Of a stretch of 64,000 nucleotides of DNA, positions 33,316 through 42,022 are shown one piece after another (within the stretch, counting starts at the first letter, position 1; every line of letters starts with the position of its first letter). The DNA is from Murinocardiopsis flavida. GTDB lineage: Bacteria > Actinomycetota > Actinomycetes > Streptosporangiales > Streptosporangiaceae. The stretch is from contig NZ_PYGA01000004.1 of NCBI RefSeq assembly GCF_003014485.1, forward strand, positions 124,001 through 188,000. The letters are read 5' to 3'. Made by a program: the position numbers and the translations under genes. The notes beneath the pieces were generated by a model. That model did no database searches, was not told the origin of the DNA, and saw nothing but the letters and a program-made list of their open reading frames with translations.

Positions 33316-34007
33316 GCACCGGACCGGAGCGGCCGCGCATCATCGCCATCACCGGGATCCCCGGCGCGGGCAAGTCCAGCCTGGCCCAGGCCCTCGCCGA
33401 ACGGCGCGAGCGCAGCGTCCACCTGCGCGCCGACACCTTCCGCCGCCTCATCGTCAACGGCGCCGCCCCGGTGGTGGGCGGGCCCGCCCACGAGGAGCTG
33501 TTCCAGCTGCGGATGCACCACCAGCTGGCCGCCGACGCCGCCGCCACCTTCTCCGCGGGCGCGTTCAGCGTCATGGTGCAGGACGTGTTCCTCGGCACCG
33601 CGTGGCCGCACTTCCTGGGCCGCCTCGTCGACTACCCGCTGGCCATCGGCCGCCGCAACGTGCACGCGGTCATGCTCGCCCCCCGGCCCGACACCGTCCA
33701 GGAGCGCGCCCCGGCCTGGTCCGGGCCCCCGCTCGCCGAACTCGACGCCGTCCTGCGCGAGGACACCCCGCGCATCGGCCTGTGGCTCGACACCACCGCC
33801 ATGGGCGTCGCGGAGGCGGCCGACCACGTCCTGGCGCACCTGGGCGAGGCGGTGCCCGACCCCGCGGCGCTGCCCGACCCGCTGCCCGTCTCCGCCCCCG
33901 GGTCGCCCTCGGGGCGGGTCGTCTCGCGGCACTTCAGCCCCGCCGAGGTCGAGCACGCCCGCACCTACTGGACCGAGGAGCGCATGCGCCGCTCCACCGG
34001 CGCCTGA
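33312..34007 (+). CDS. P-loop kinase-like protein (chloramphenicol-phosphotransferase/Zeta-like)
   Basis: A 231-residue P-loop protein: Walker A GIPGAGKSS (15-23), then HLRADTFRRLIVNG, a pattern of small-molecule kinases and AAA_33 proteins where the Asp positions the acceptor. FSVMVQDVFLG and NVHAVMLAPRPDTVQERAPA follow, the latter resembling the Arg-containing lid. It probably phosphorylates a small hydroxylated molecule. Coupling to a two-component system is unusual and suggests that its expression is set by the same signal. Confidence 0.82.
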   Translation: MSTGPERPRIIAITGIPGAGKSSLAQALAERRERSVHLRADTFRRLIVNGAAPVVGGPAHEELFQLRMHHQLAADAAATFSAGAFSVMVQDVFLGTAWPHFLGRLVDYPLAIGRRNVHAVMLAPRPDTVQERAPAWSGPPLAELDAVLREDTPRIGLWLDTTAMGVAEAADHVLAHLGEAVPDPAALPDPLPVSAPGSPSGRVVSRHFSPAEVEHARTYWTEERMRRSTGA

Positions 34008-34020
34008 CGCCGGGCGCCGC

Positions 34021-34794
34021 TCACACCGGGCTGTCGGGGGTGCGGGGCGGGTGCTCCAGCGCGTTCAGGGTCGGACCCCACTGGGCGCGGGCCGCGACCA
34101 GGTCGGCGGCGTCGGCGACCAGCGTGGTGAACGCCTCGGGCTGGTCGAGGCTGACCATGTGCCCGGCGCGCGGCACCACCAGCAGCCGCCCGTCGACGCA
34201 GGCGTCCAGGTACAGCTTCTCGTGGATGCGGAAGTGGTCGCGGGCCCCGTTGATGAGCCAGACGCTGTGCGGGTAGGACGCCAGCAGCGCCAGCGCGTCC
34301 ATGGCCACGATCTCCTCGATGACCTCCCGCGCGGCCTCCATCGCGAGCCCGCCGTCCAGCACCGCCTCGGCGGCCTCCGCCGGCAGCCGCAGCCGGTGCA
34401 GGCGCTCGTTGACGGCCAGCCCCTTGTCGGGCAGCCGGCCCAGCAGCGCCGCGGGGATGCGGTACATGTGCGCGAGGGCGTTGACGGGCTTGGCCGAGCA
34501 GCCGGTGGCGACCAGCCCGGCGACACGCCCGGGGTAGGCCGCCGCGGCGGCGATGGACACGAACCCGCCCAGGCTCAACCCCACGACCAGGGCGCGGCCG
34601 CCCACCTCGTCCACGGCGTCGCGCACGGCCTCCACGGCGCCGCCCAGGGTGAACGCCTCACCGCGGCGCGCCCCGTGCCCGGGCAGGTCGGGGGCGCGCA
34701 CCTGGCGGCCCTGGGCGCGCAGCACCTCGACCTGCGACCGCCACATGCTGCCCGAGATCCGCAGGCCGTGCACCAGCACGATCGGCATGCCCAT
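34021..34794 (-). CDS. Alpha/beta-hydrolase-fold protein
   Basis: A 257-residue hydrolase. MGMPIVLVHGLRISGSMWRS gives the oxyanion region, VVGLSLGGFVSIAAA the nucleophile elbow with Ser in GLSLG, and the catalytic His is in VPRAGHMVSLDQP near the C-terminus; the acid is probably Asp in INGARDHFR. Size and layout match esterases or lactonases such as the 3-oxoadipate enol-lactonase-like group. The start is ATG 34794. It lies between the kinase gene (convergent) and exonuclease III (same strand). Confidence 0.9.
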   Translation of the reverse strand: MGMPIVLVHGLRISGSMWRSQVEVLRAQGRQVRAPDLPGHGARRGEAFTLGGAVEAVRDAVDEVGGRALVVGLSLGGFVSIAAAAAYPGRVAGLVATGCSAKPVNALAHMYRIPAALLGRLPDKGLAVNERLHRLRLPAEAAEAVLDGGLAMEAAREVIEEIVAMDALALLASYPHSVWLINGARDHFRIHEKLYLDACVDGRLLVVPRAGHMVSLDQPEAFTTLVADAADLVAARAQWGPTLNALEHPPRTPDSPV

Positions 34795-34858
34795 GACCGC
34801 TCCCACCCCCGTTCGACGACGTACGGCCCACGCGCGGCGCCGGCCGCCGCGCGCCCGC

Positions 34859-35650
34859 TCAGTCGTAGACGACGGTGACCGGGGCGTGGTCGGACCAGCG
34901 GGTGTCGTGGCTGGGCGCGCGCTCCACCCGGGTCTCGCGGGCGCGCCCGGCCAGCCCCGGGGTGGCGACCTGGTAGTCGATGCGCCACCCGGTGTTGTTG
35001 TCGAAGGCGCGGCCGCGCACCGACCACCACGAGTAGGGGCCCTCGACGTCGCCCACCAGGGTGCGCACCACATCCACCAGGCCCACCTCGTCGAAGATCC
35101 GCGACATCCACGCGCGCTCCTCGGGCAGGAACCCGGACTTGGTGCGGTTGGCCCGCCAGTTCTTCAGGTCCTGCTCGCGGTGGGCGATGTTCCAGTCGCC
35201 GCACACCACCAGGTCGCGGCCCTGGGCCTGGACCTCGTCGCGGCGGCGCACCAGGTAGTCGAGGAAGGCGGCCATGAACCGCTCCTTCTCGTCCTGGCGC
35301 TCGGTGCCGACCTCGCCGGAGGGCAGGTAGAGGCTGGCGACGGTCACGGGGCCGAGGTCGGCCTCGACGTAGCGCCCGGACTCGGCGAACTCCGCCACCC
35401 CGAACCCGACCCGCACGGCGTCCGGTTCGGCGCGCGTGTACAGCGCGACCCCGGCCCGGCCCTTGGCGGCCGCGGGGCACAGCACCACGTGCCAGCCCTC
35501 GGGCGCGAGGACCTCGGGGGCGAGCTGGTCGTGCTCGGCGCGAGTCTCCTGGAGGCACACGGCCTCGGAGTCGGTGGCGGCGAGCCACTCCACGAACCCC
35601 TTGCGCGCGGCGGCGCGCAGCCCATTCACGTTGACCGTAGAAATCTGCAC
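34859..35650 (-). CDS. xthA: Exodeoxyribonuclease III
   Basis: A 263-residue AP endonuclease/3'-5' exonuclease of the ExoIII family. Metal and catalytic residues are visible: Asn in STVNVNGLR (residues 4-12), Glu35 in LQETRAEH, the GDWNIAHREQDLKNW segment, WRIDYQV, and the final SDHAPVTV with Asp-His. It cleaves abasic sites and trims 3' ends in base-excision repair. The GTG at 35650 matches the family start. It is the only gene in the window with a clear housekeeping role. Confidence 0.96.
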   Translation of the reverse strand: MQISTVNVNGLRAAARKGFVEWLAATDSEAVCLQETRAEHDQLAPEVLAPEGWHVVLCPAAAKGRAGVALYTRAEPDAVRVGFGVAEFAESGRYVEADLGPVTVASLYLPSGEVGTERQDEKERFMAAFLDYLVRRRDEVQAQGRDLVVCGDWNIAHREQDLKNWRANRTKSGFLPEERAWMSRIFDEVGLVDVVRTLVGDVEGPYSWWSVRGRAFDNNTGWRIDYQVATPGLAGRARETRVERAPSHDTRWSDHAPVTVVYD

Positions 35651-35758
35651 GTCGGCCAGCCTAGCCAACCCCGCGCACAGCGGCGGCCGGGGGCGCGGTC
35701 GCCGCCGGGGCCGGATCCGGCAGCCGCAGGGGGAGCGGCGCTTGCACCACCCCACCAC

Positions 35759-35774
35759 TTTGACCGATCGTTCC
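35759..35774. promoter_or_regulatory. TetR operator copy 1 (before tetR)
   Basis: TTTGACCGATCGTTCC, 23 bp before the tetR ATG. Its core GACCGATCGTTC is nearly palindromic around GATC. The same sequence occurs in inverted orientation before the SDR gene at 36424-36438. Confidence 0.75.
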
Positions 35775-35796
35775 AAAAAAGGGTAGGTTCGCGGCC

Positions 35797-36375
35797 ATGG
35801 CACGGAGCAAGGAGTTCGACCCCGACGCGGCACTGCACCGCGCAATGGGGCTCTTCTGGGAGAAGGGCTACGAGGCGACCTCAATGGCCGACCTGGTCGA
35901 ACACCTGGGGATCGGGCGGGCGAGCATCTATGCGACGTTCGGCGGCAAGTCCGAACTCTACCTCCGCGCCTACGACCGCTACCTGGAGAACGGCACCGAC
36001 ATCGCCGGCCCCCTGGGCCGGGCCGACCCCGTCCTGCCCGCCGTGCGCGCCCTGGTGGAGCGCTTCGCGCACGAATCCGCCCACGACACCGCGCGCCGCG
36101 GCTGCTTCGTGGTGAACACCGCCGTGGAACTCGCACCCCACGACGCGCGCCTGGCGCGCCGCGTCGAGGCCAACTGGGACGCCATCGAGTCGGCCCTCGC
36201 CTTGGCGCTGGAGCGGGCCCGCGACCGCGGCGAGCTGGCCGCGGACAAGGACCCCCGGGCGCTGGCCCGGTTCCTGCTGACCGTCATGCAGGGCATGCGC
36301 GTCATCGGCAAGAGCTCCACCGACCCCGCCCGGCTGCACGACACCGCGGCCCAGGCCCTGTCCGTCCTCACCTGA
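35797..36375 (+). CDS. TetR-family regulator (AcrR/ComR-like), probable SDR repressor
   Basis: A 192-residue regulator of the group with the SMADLVEHLGIGRASIYATF helix-turn-helix and the C-terminal motif ARRGCFVVNTAVELAPHD with a single conserved Cys, a pattern of reactive-electrophile-sensing TetR proteins. It is followed after 113 bp by the SDR gene. Both genes carry the same TTTGACyGATCGTTC box in their promoters, so the protein very probably represses itself and the SDR gene. The cysteine may sense a quinone or aldehyde. Confidence 0.92.
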   Translation: MARSKEFDPDAALHRAMGLFWEKGYEATSMADLVEHLGIGRASIYATFGGKSELYLRAYDRYLENGTDIAGPLGRADPVLPAVRALVERFAHESAHDTARRGCFVVNTAVELAPHDARLARRVEANWDAIESALALALERARDRGELAADKDPRALARFLLTVMQGMRVIGKSSTDPARLHDTAAQALSVLT

Positions 36376-36384
36376 CCCGACCCC

Positions 36385-36405
36385 GGGCGCGAGGGGAGCG
36401 CGCCC
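36385..36405 (+). terminator. Short stem after tetR
   Basis: GGGCGCG / CGCGCCC, 7-bp stem with a 7-base loop between tetR and the SDR promoter. It would separate the two transcripts. Confidence 0.45.
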
Positions 36406-36423
36406 TGCCACGCCCAAATACCA

Positions 36424-36438
36424 GAACGATCAGTCAAA
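36424..36438. promoter_or_regulatory. TetR operator copy 2 (before SDR gene)
   Basis: GAACGATCAGTCAAA is the reverse complement of TTTGACTGATCGTTC and differs from copy 1 at one base. It lies 50 bp before the SDR ATG. Confidence 0.75.
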
Positions 36439-36488
36439 AAACGGGGGCGGGGACACCCCGCACCGCCACCACCAAGGAGACACACCCG

Positions 36489-37253
36489 ATGCGCAGCAAC
36501 CGATTCCACACCCAGGTCGCCCTGGTCACCGGCGGCGGAACCGGCCTGGGCCGCGCCGCCGCACGCGCCTTCGCCCGCGAAGGCGCCACCGTCGCCGTCG
36601 CCGGACGCACCGCCGCCGCCCTCGACCAGACCGTCACACTGATCGAACAGGACGGCGGGCGCGCCTCCGCCATCACCGCCGACGTCACCAACGAGGACGA
36701 CGCCGCCCGCATGGTCGCCACCACCGTCCAGCGCCACGGCGGACTCCACATCGCCCTCAACAACGCCGGAACCTTCGGCCAGGCCGCCCCGCTCGCCGAC
36801 CTCGACGCCGACACCTGGCGCACCGCCATCGACACCAACATCACCGGCGTGTTCCTGGCGATGAAGCACGAGATCCGCCACATGCGCGACCACGGCGGGG
36901 GAGCGATCGTCAACACCTCCTCCAACATCGGCGCCCACATCCGCCTCCCCGGCCTGAGCCCCTACGCCTCCTCCAAGGCCGCCGTGAGCACCCTGACCCG
37001 CGCCGCCGCCCTCGACCACATCGGCGACGGCATCCGGATCAACGCGGTCAGCCCCGGCGCCAGCGACGGGCCGATGTCCTTCCTGCCCGGAGAGACCCGG
37101 GAGCAGCGCGACGCCCGCCTCACACCGGACATCCCCCTGGGACGCGTGGGGACCCTGGCGGAGGTCACCGCCACCGTGCTCTGGCTCGCCTCCACCGAGG
37201 CGGGCTTCGCCGTGGGCCACGACCTCGTCATCGACGGCGGCGCCTCCGCCTGA
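36489..37253 (+). CDS. Short-chain dehydrogenase/reductase (SDR)
   Basis: A 254-residue classical SDR. Cofactor site TGGGTGLG (14-21), structural NNAG, and the catalytic set Asn, Ser (NTSSNIG), Tyr and Lys (SPYASSKAA). The C-terminus VGHDLVIDGGASA is the usual ending. The Arg after the first strand (AVAGRTAAAL) suggests NADP. It probably reduces an aldehyde, ketone or quinone whose presence releases the adjacent TetR repressor. AAGGAG precedes the ATG. Confidence 0.94.
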   Translation: MRSNRFHTQVALVTGGGTGLGRAAARAFAREGATVAVAGRTAAALDQTVTLIEQDGGRASAITADVTNEDDAARMVATTVQRHGGLHIALNNAGTFGQAAPLADLDADTWRTAIDTNITGVFLAMKHEIRHMRDHGGGAIVNTSSNIGAHIRLPGLSPYASSKAAVSTLTRAAALDHIGDGIRINAVSPGASDGPMSFLPGETREQRDARLTPDIPLGRVGTLAEVTATVLWLASTEAGFAVGHDLVIDGGASA

Positions 37254-37260
37254 CCGCGCC

Positions 37261-37308
37261 CCGGACGCATCCGCACCGCACCCAGGACCGGCCCGCGGAT
37301 GCGTCCGG
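37261..37308. terminator. Strong terminator after SDR gene
   Basis: Perfect 14-bp stem CCGGACGCATCCGC / GCGGATGCGTCCGG with a 20-base loop, between the convergent SDR and LuxR-type genes. Confidence 0.8.
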
Positions 37309-37389
37309 CCGCCCGCGCCTTCCCCCTCATGCCCCCGATGTCGTCCACGTCGCCGTTCCGACGACCTCACGACCATCGAAAGAGAACCG

Positions 37390-40356
37390 CTAATCCGCGC
37401 CGAGCTCGCGGGCGCGCGCGGCGGCGGTGGCGCGGTTGGGCACCCCCAGCTTGGTCAGGATGCGCGACACATGCACGCTCACGGTCTTCGCGGAGATGAA
37501 CAGCGCCTCCGCGATCTGGGCGTTGGTGCGCCCCCGCGCGACCAGTCGCAGTACCTCGCCCTCGCGCCGGGTCAACCCCGCCGGGCCCGCCCCCGCGCCG
37601 GTGGCCGCCCCCTCCGGGGCGCCCACCCGCGCCGCCAGGTCGGTGCCCCGGCGCACCAGCACCGCGGCCCCGGCCCGCTCCGCCGCCGCGACCCCCTCGG
37701 CCACCGCCGCCCCCGCACCCGCCCGGTCACCCGCGGCCGCGGCCGCCTCGGCCAGGCGCAGCAGCGCCGCCGCCCGCTGGTAGGCGTCGTCGGCCCGGCG
37801 CCACCGCGCCACCGCATCCCGCCACGCCTCCACCGCCGCACCCGCCGCGCCGCCCGGCCCGTCCGCCGACCCCACCAGGTGCGCCCGCACCGTCGCCCGG
37901 AACGCCTCCTGCGCCGGCCCGTTCGCCCGCATCCCCGCACACGCCGCCTCCACCGCCGAGCGCAGCCGCGCCGTCTGCGCCGCGCCCGCCTCCCGGCCCG
38001 CCCGCACCACCCGCGCCGCCCCCTCCAGCAGCGGCCACGCGTACTGCGGCCACACCTGCACGTCGTAGCCGTCGACGACCTCCAGGACCGCGGCGACCGC
38101 CCCCGCCGCATCGCCCTCCACCAGCAGCAGCTCCGCGTCCAGCAGCGCCGCGGGCACCTCGTTCTGGGTGTGGGCGTGGCGGAACGACGCCGCGGGCCGG
38201 TGGCGCCGCCCGTCCTCCCGCGCCGCCGCCACATCGCCCATCGCCAGCGCCGCCAGGCCGCGCCGCGTGTGCAGGTTCAGCCGCAGCAGCTGCATCGGGG
38301 CCCACGACAGCGCACGCCCGGCCACCCCCCGGCACTCGGCGAACTCGCCCACGAAGTACAGCGCCTCGGTGAGGTTGACGGTGACCAGGGTGCCCAGCGT
38401 GCGCAGCGTGCCCAGCTCCCGGGCCCGCTCCAGCGCCGCACGGCCCGACTCCACGGCCTCGGCGGTGCGCCCCCCTTCCCACAGCAGCGCCACGCGGATC
38501 CCCAGCGCGCGCGTCTCGGTGGTGGGGTCGTCGGTGCGCCGGGCCTCCTTGAGGCACGCCTGCACCTCCTCCAGCGCCTCCGAGGTCCGCCCCGCGTACC
38601 CCTCCAGCGTCGCCAGCGTGATGCGGGCGTGCAGCGCGCTGCACGCGTGCGGCCACACCACCGCCCCGGGCGGGGGCCCCGCCGCGGCCGCCGCCGCGGT
38701 CTCGGCGGCCGCCCGCGCCTCCCACGCCACCTCGGCGGCTTCGGCGAACCGGGAGCGCAGCGCCAGCTCACCGGCCAGCGTCGCCAGGATCGAGGGCCGG
38801 TGCGGGCTGGGCTCCGGCAGGATCCGCGCCGCCTCCCGCAGATCGTCCAGGGCGCCCGGGGCGCTGAGGTCGCGGTGCGCCTGCCCGCGCCGGCGCAGCA
38901 GCAGCGCCCGCCGGGCCGCGGCGAGATCCCCGCCGCCCCCGCCCAGCGCCGCCAGCCCGGCCTGCGCCAAGTCCATGCCGCGGGCCGTCTCCCCGCTGTC
39001 GATCGCCGCCTCCGACGCCTGCTCCAGCACATCGACCAGCGGCATCCCGACCCGCTCCGCGGCATCGGGCACCCGGTCCCACAGGTCGATGACGCGCTCC
39101 AGCATCCGCAGCTGCTCGGCGTAGCCGTAGGACGCCGCGGCGCTGCCCGCCGCCCGCCACGCCGCGCTCAACGCGCGGGGCTGCTCGTGCGCCTCGTAGT
39201 AGTGGTGGGCGAGCTCCGCCGCCCGACCACCGCCCCACCCCGCCCCCGCGTCCTGCTCCAACGCCGTCGCATAGGCCAGGTGCAGGCGGACCCGCCGCCC
39301 GGGCAGCAGGTCGGCGTGCACCGCCTCGCGCAGCAGCGCATGGCGGAACCGGTACCCGCTCTCGTGCACCCGCAGCACGTTCACGTCGACCAGCGCGCCC
39401 AGCGCCGCCTCCACCCGCTCCGCGCCCAGGCCCGCCACCCGCTCCAGCAGCCGGTGCTCCACCCCCGCCCCGCCCCCGGCCCCCACCGCCGCGACCGCCG
39501 CGATGTCGCGCGCATCGGCGCCCAGCGCGCGCACCGGGCCCAGCAGCAGCTCCCGGGGGCGCTCCGGCAGCTCCGCCCCGTGCGGCACTCCCAGTTCCAG
39601 GAACGACTCGACGAACAGCGGATTGCCCGAGGTGCGCTCGTACAGCACCGCGAGCTCGGCGGGGGAGGGCTCCGCCCCGCGGATGGCGCGCGCCTGCGCG
39701 GCGACCTCCTCGCGGGTCAACGGGGCCAGCTCCATCCGGCTGACCACCGCCAACCGCTCCAGCTCCGGCAGCAGCCGCCGCAGCGGGTGCTCCCGGACGA
39801 GGTCGTCACTGCGGAACCCGGCCACGATCTGCACCCGGGCGGTGTCGAGATTGCGCACCAGGAACACCAGCAGGTCACGGGTCGCCGAATCGGCCCACTG
39901 CAAGTCCTCCAGGATCACCGTGAGCCCGGCATCCTCCGCCGCCGCCCCCAGCACCCCCAGCACCTGCTCGAACAGCCGCCCGCGCGCCTCGGGGCGCTCC
40001 TCCGGCGGCGGCCCCAGCTCCGGCAGCAACCGGGCGAGCTCCCGCGGCCCCCCGCCGCCCGACAGCGCCGCGAAGGCCTCCGCCCCCACCGACCGCCGCA
40101 GCCGGCGCAGCACCGTGACGAACGGCGCGAACGGCAGCCCGTCCACCCCCAGCTCCAAGCAGCCGCCCACCGCGACCAGCCCGTTGCCCGTGCGCCCGGC
40201 GAACTCCTCCAGCAGCCGGGTCTTGCCCACCCCGGCCTCCCCGCCCAGCAGCAGCGCACCCGCCGCCCCGGTACGGGCCCCGCGCGCATGCTCCACGAGC
40301 CGCCGCAGCTCGGCGGACCGCCCCACCAGGACGGGACTGCTACCGGAGGTACCCAT
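37390..40356 (-). CDS. Large ATP-binding LuxR-family (LAL) transcriptional regulator
   Basis: A 988-residue regulator of the LAL/MalT-like class. Walker A GGEAGVGKT (38-46) and a Walker B-like LTVILEDLQWADSAT near residue 145 form the N-terminal AAA-type domain; a long helical middle resembles TPR-like repeats; the C-terminal LuxR HTH reads LTRREGEVLRLVARGRTNAQ and AKTVSVHVSRILTKLGV. These proteins bind ATP and an inducer, multimerise and activate transcription, often in secondary-metabolite or sugar regulons. No target operon is evident beside it. It uses mainly G-ending codons. Confidence 0.94.
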   Translation of the reverse strand: MGTSGSSPVLVGRSAELRRLVEHARGARTGAAGALLLGGEAGVGKTRLLEEFAGRTGNGLVAVGGCLELGVDGLPFAPFVTVLRRLRRSVGAEAFAALSGGGGPRELARLLPELGPPPEERPEARGRLFEQVLGVLGAAAEDAGLTVILEDLQWADSATRDLLVFLVRNLDTARVQIVAGFRSDDLVREHPLRRLLPELERLAVVSRMELAPLTREEVAAQARAIRGAEPSPAELAVLYERTSGNPLFVESFLELGVPHGAELPERPRELLLGPVRALGADARDIAAVAAVGAGGGAGVEHRLLERVAGLGAERVEAALGALVDVNVLRVHESGYRFRHALLREAVHADLLPGRRVRLHLAYATALEQDAGAGWGGGRAAELAHHYYEAHEQPRALSAAWRAAGSAAASYGYAEQLRMLERVIDLWDRVPDAAERVGMPLVDVLEQASEAAIDSGETARGMDLAQAGLAALGGGGGDLAAARRALLLRRRGQAHRDLSAPGALDDLREAARILPEPSPHRPSILATLAGELALRSRFAEAAEVAWEARAAAETAAAAAAGPPPGAVVWPHACSALHARITLATLEGYAGRTSEALEEVQACLKEARRTDDPTTETRALGIRVALLWEGGRTAEAVESGRAALERARELGTLRTLGTLVTVNLTEALYFVGEFAECRGVAGRALSWAPMQLLRLNLHTRRGLAALAMGDVAAAREDGRRHRPAASFRHAHTQNEVPAALLDAELLLVEGDAAGAVAAVLEVVDGYDVQVWPQYAWPLLEGAARVVRAGREAGAAQTARLRSAVEAACAGMRANGPAQEAFRATVRAHLVGSADGPGGAAGAAVEAWRDAVARWRRADDAYQRAAALLRLAEAAAAAGDRAGAGAAVAEGVAAAERAGAAVLVRRGTDLAARVGAPEGAATGAGAGPAGLTRREGEVLRLVARGRTNAQIAEALFISAKTVSVHVSRILTKLGVPNRATAAARARELGAD

Positions 40357-40416
40357 GGCGCCAGTATGGCGAACCGCGCCCCGCCCGTCCCGGTGCGGCA
40401 CCGCCCCGGGCCCGGC

Positions 40417-40944
40417 TCAGCCCTGCGTGCAGGCGCGCAGCAAGCGCAACTGCCCGATCTCGGCGACGTTCTTCATCAGCTCCGCGTTCACCCACGCCAC
40501 CGTGTGCGCGAACGTCATCGCCGGATCGTCCTGGAACGGAAACGGCGCCGGCGCGGCCAACTCCGCCGGGCCCAGCCCCTCCAGCACCGCGACCCACTCC
40601 GTCCGCAGCCCGCGCAGCCACGCCACCGCCGACGGCCCGTCACCGGGCCAGGTCACCGACTCCCGCTCCCGCGGCGCCCGCCCCTGCCCATGGTCGATGG
40701 TCACCCCCCACCACCAGCCGATGTGCCAGCTCACCCACCCGATCGTGGGCACCGGCACGGGGTCGGGCTCGGGCTCGGCCCAATCGGGCCGCCACACCCC
40801 GTCATCGCCCCGGCGCACCGTCCAGCACACCGGGGCGGGCTCCCACAGGAAGTCCCCGGGGTCCACCCGCTCCAGGTGGTACTCGAACAGCGACCACGTC
40901 AGGTCGAACTGCCACCGCATCAGATCAGTACTCGTCGCAGACAC
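40417..40944 (-). CDS. DinB-family protein
   Basis: A 175-residue four-helix-bundle protein of the DinB/YfiT-like superfamily. The first His is in LFEYHLERV (helix 1), the second in IGWVSWHIGWWWGVTIDH, and the third in FAHTVAWVNAELMKNVAEIG near the end, the three positions that bind a metal. Relatives are mycothiol- or bacillithiol-dependent transferases. GTG 40944 is chosen because similarity begins there. Confidence 0.85.
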   Translation of the reverse strand: MSATSTDLMRWQFDLTWSLFEYHLERVDPGDFLWEPAPVCWTVRRGDDGVWRPDWAEPEPDPVPVPTIGWVSWHIGWWWGVTIDHGQGRAPRERESVTWPGDGPSAVAWLRGLRTEWVAVLEGLGPAELAAPAPFPFQDDPAMTFAHTVAWVNAELMKNVAEIGQLRLLRACTQG

Positions 40945-41014
40945 CCGGCCGACCCTGCCGCAGGCCCCGCCCCGCCCGCAAACCCTTTTCCCCCCGCCAG
41001 GGGGCGGCACCGGA

Positions 41015-41512
41015 TCAGGCGGCCCGGCCGCGGTCCAGGTCGCGACGCAGGTGGGAGCGGCGCAGCCGACGCGACCGGACCAACCGGGACAGGTCCGCGC
41101 GAGTGTCATGCGAGAGCTGGACGTGGAAGTAGTTCACCTGCTCCAGCACCGCGAACACCCACAGCGCCGCCCCCGGCCACACCCCCGCCCCGCCCCCGCT
41201 CTCCACCGCTCCCGCACCCACCACGGCCGCGCCGCCGGCCAGGACGACGACGTTGACCCGGTCCAGCACCCGGAACACCCCCATCCCCGCCGGAGCCGCG
41301 GCCCCCGCCGCCAACTGCACCGACTTCACCCACCAGTACGCGCCGCCCTCCGCCAACACCACCAGGACCAGCGCGAGACCGGCCAGGTTCGCCGCCGTCA
41401 CCGGCATCCGCAGCACACCGACCAGCACCCACGCGATGAGCGCGATATTGACGAACTCCAGAACCGCGAGCGTGCGCACCCGGCGCAGCACCCGCGCCGA
41501 CTCCGACGACAC
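41015..41512 (-). CDS. Four-segment membrane protein, unknown function
   Basis: A 165-residue protein with hydrophobic segments at about 14-31, 38-56, 72-92 and 98-116. Before and after them are basic ends, the C-terminus being strongly basic (RRLRRSHLRRDLDRGRAA). I recognise no family. The GTG at 41512 precedes SSESARVLRRVRTLAVLEFV. It lies between DinB and VOC genes on the same strand and may be in one operon with them; gaps are 70 and 46 bp. Confidence 0.65.
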   Translation of the reverse strand: MSSESARVLRRVRTLAVLEFVNIALIAWVLVGVLRMPVTAANLAGLALVLVVLAEGGAYWWVKSVQLAAGAAAPAGMGVFRVLDRVNVVVLAGGAAVVGAGAVESGGGAGVWPGAALWVFAVLEQVNYFHVQLSHDTRADLSRLVRSRRLRRSHLRRDLDRGRAA

Positions 41513-41558
41513 GACAACGCCCCGTCCCGGCCCCCGACCCACCCCGCACCGCCCCCGA

Positions 41559-41948
41559 CTACCCGGCGCCGTCGGGCAGGAACAGGCAGAACGGGTGCCC
41601 CACCGGGTCGAGGTAGACCCGCACATGCGCCTGCGGCTGGAACCCCGCCACCACCGCGCCCAGCCCCTCCGCGAACGCGCCCGCCGCCGCCAGATCCGCC
41701 ACCTCCACATCCAGATGCGCCATCATCTGCTGCGCACCGCCCCGCGCCGGCCACACCGGCGCCACGAACAGCGGCTCCGCCTGGAACGACAGCCCCGCCC
41801 CGCCGCCCGGCGGCCGCAACTCCACCCACTCCGCCCAGTCCGCCACCACCTCCCACCCCAGCAGCGCCCGGTAGAACCCCGCCAGCGCACGCGGATCAGG
41901 GGCGTCCAACACCGTCGCGGCCACCCGCAACCGCGGACGATCACTCAT
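41559..41948 (-). CDS. VOC-family (glyoxalase/bleomycin-resistance fold) protein
   Basis: A 129-residue vicinal-oxygen-chelate protein in two beta-alpha-beta modules: ATVLDAPDPRALAGFYRALL and MMAHLDVEVADLAAAGAFAE. Metal-site positions include His in MMAHLDV and the final segment VRVYLDPVGHPFCLFLP with its conserved GHPFCL. The Glu in WVELRPPGG may complete the site. Function could be lyase, dioxygenase or drug binding; no partner is informative. Confidence 0.9.
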   Translation of the reverse strand: MSDRPRLRVAATVLDAPDPRALAGFYRALLGWEVVADWAEWVELRPPGGGAGLSFQAEPLFVAPVWPARGGAQQMMAHLDVEVADLAAAGAFAEGLGAVVAGFQPQAHVRVYLDPVGHPFCLFLPDGAG

Positions 41949-42022
41949 ACCGGCTCCCACCGCCACCGGGCCGCCCCGGCGGCGGCCACCCTGCACACCC
42001 CCCATCCCCGCCCCCGCGGCCC

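Noticed and set aside
37471-41256. 1261-codon plus-strand open frame
   Set aside because: Antisense shadow of the LuxR-type regulator.
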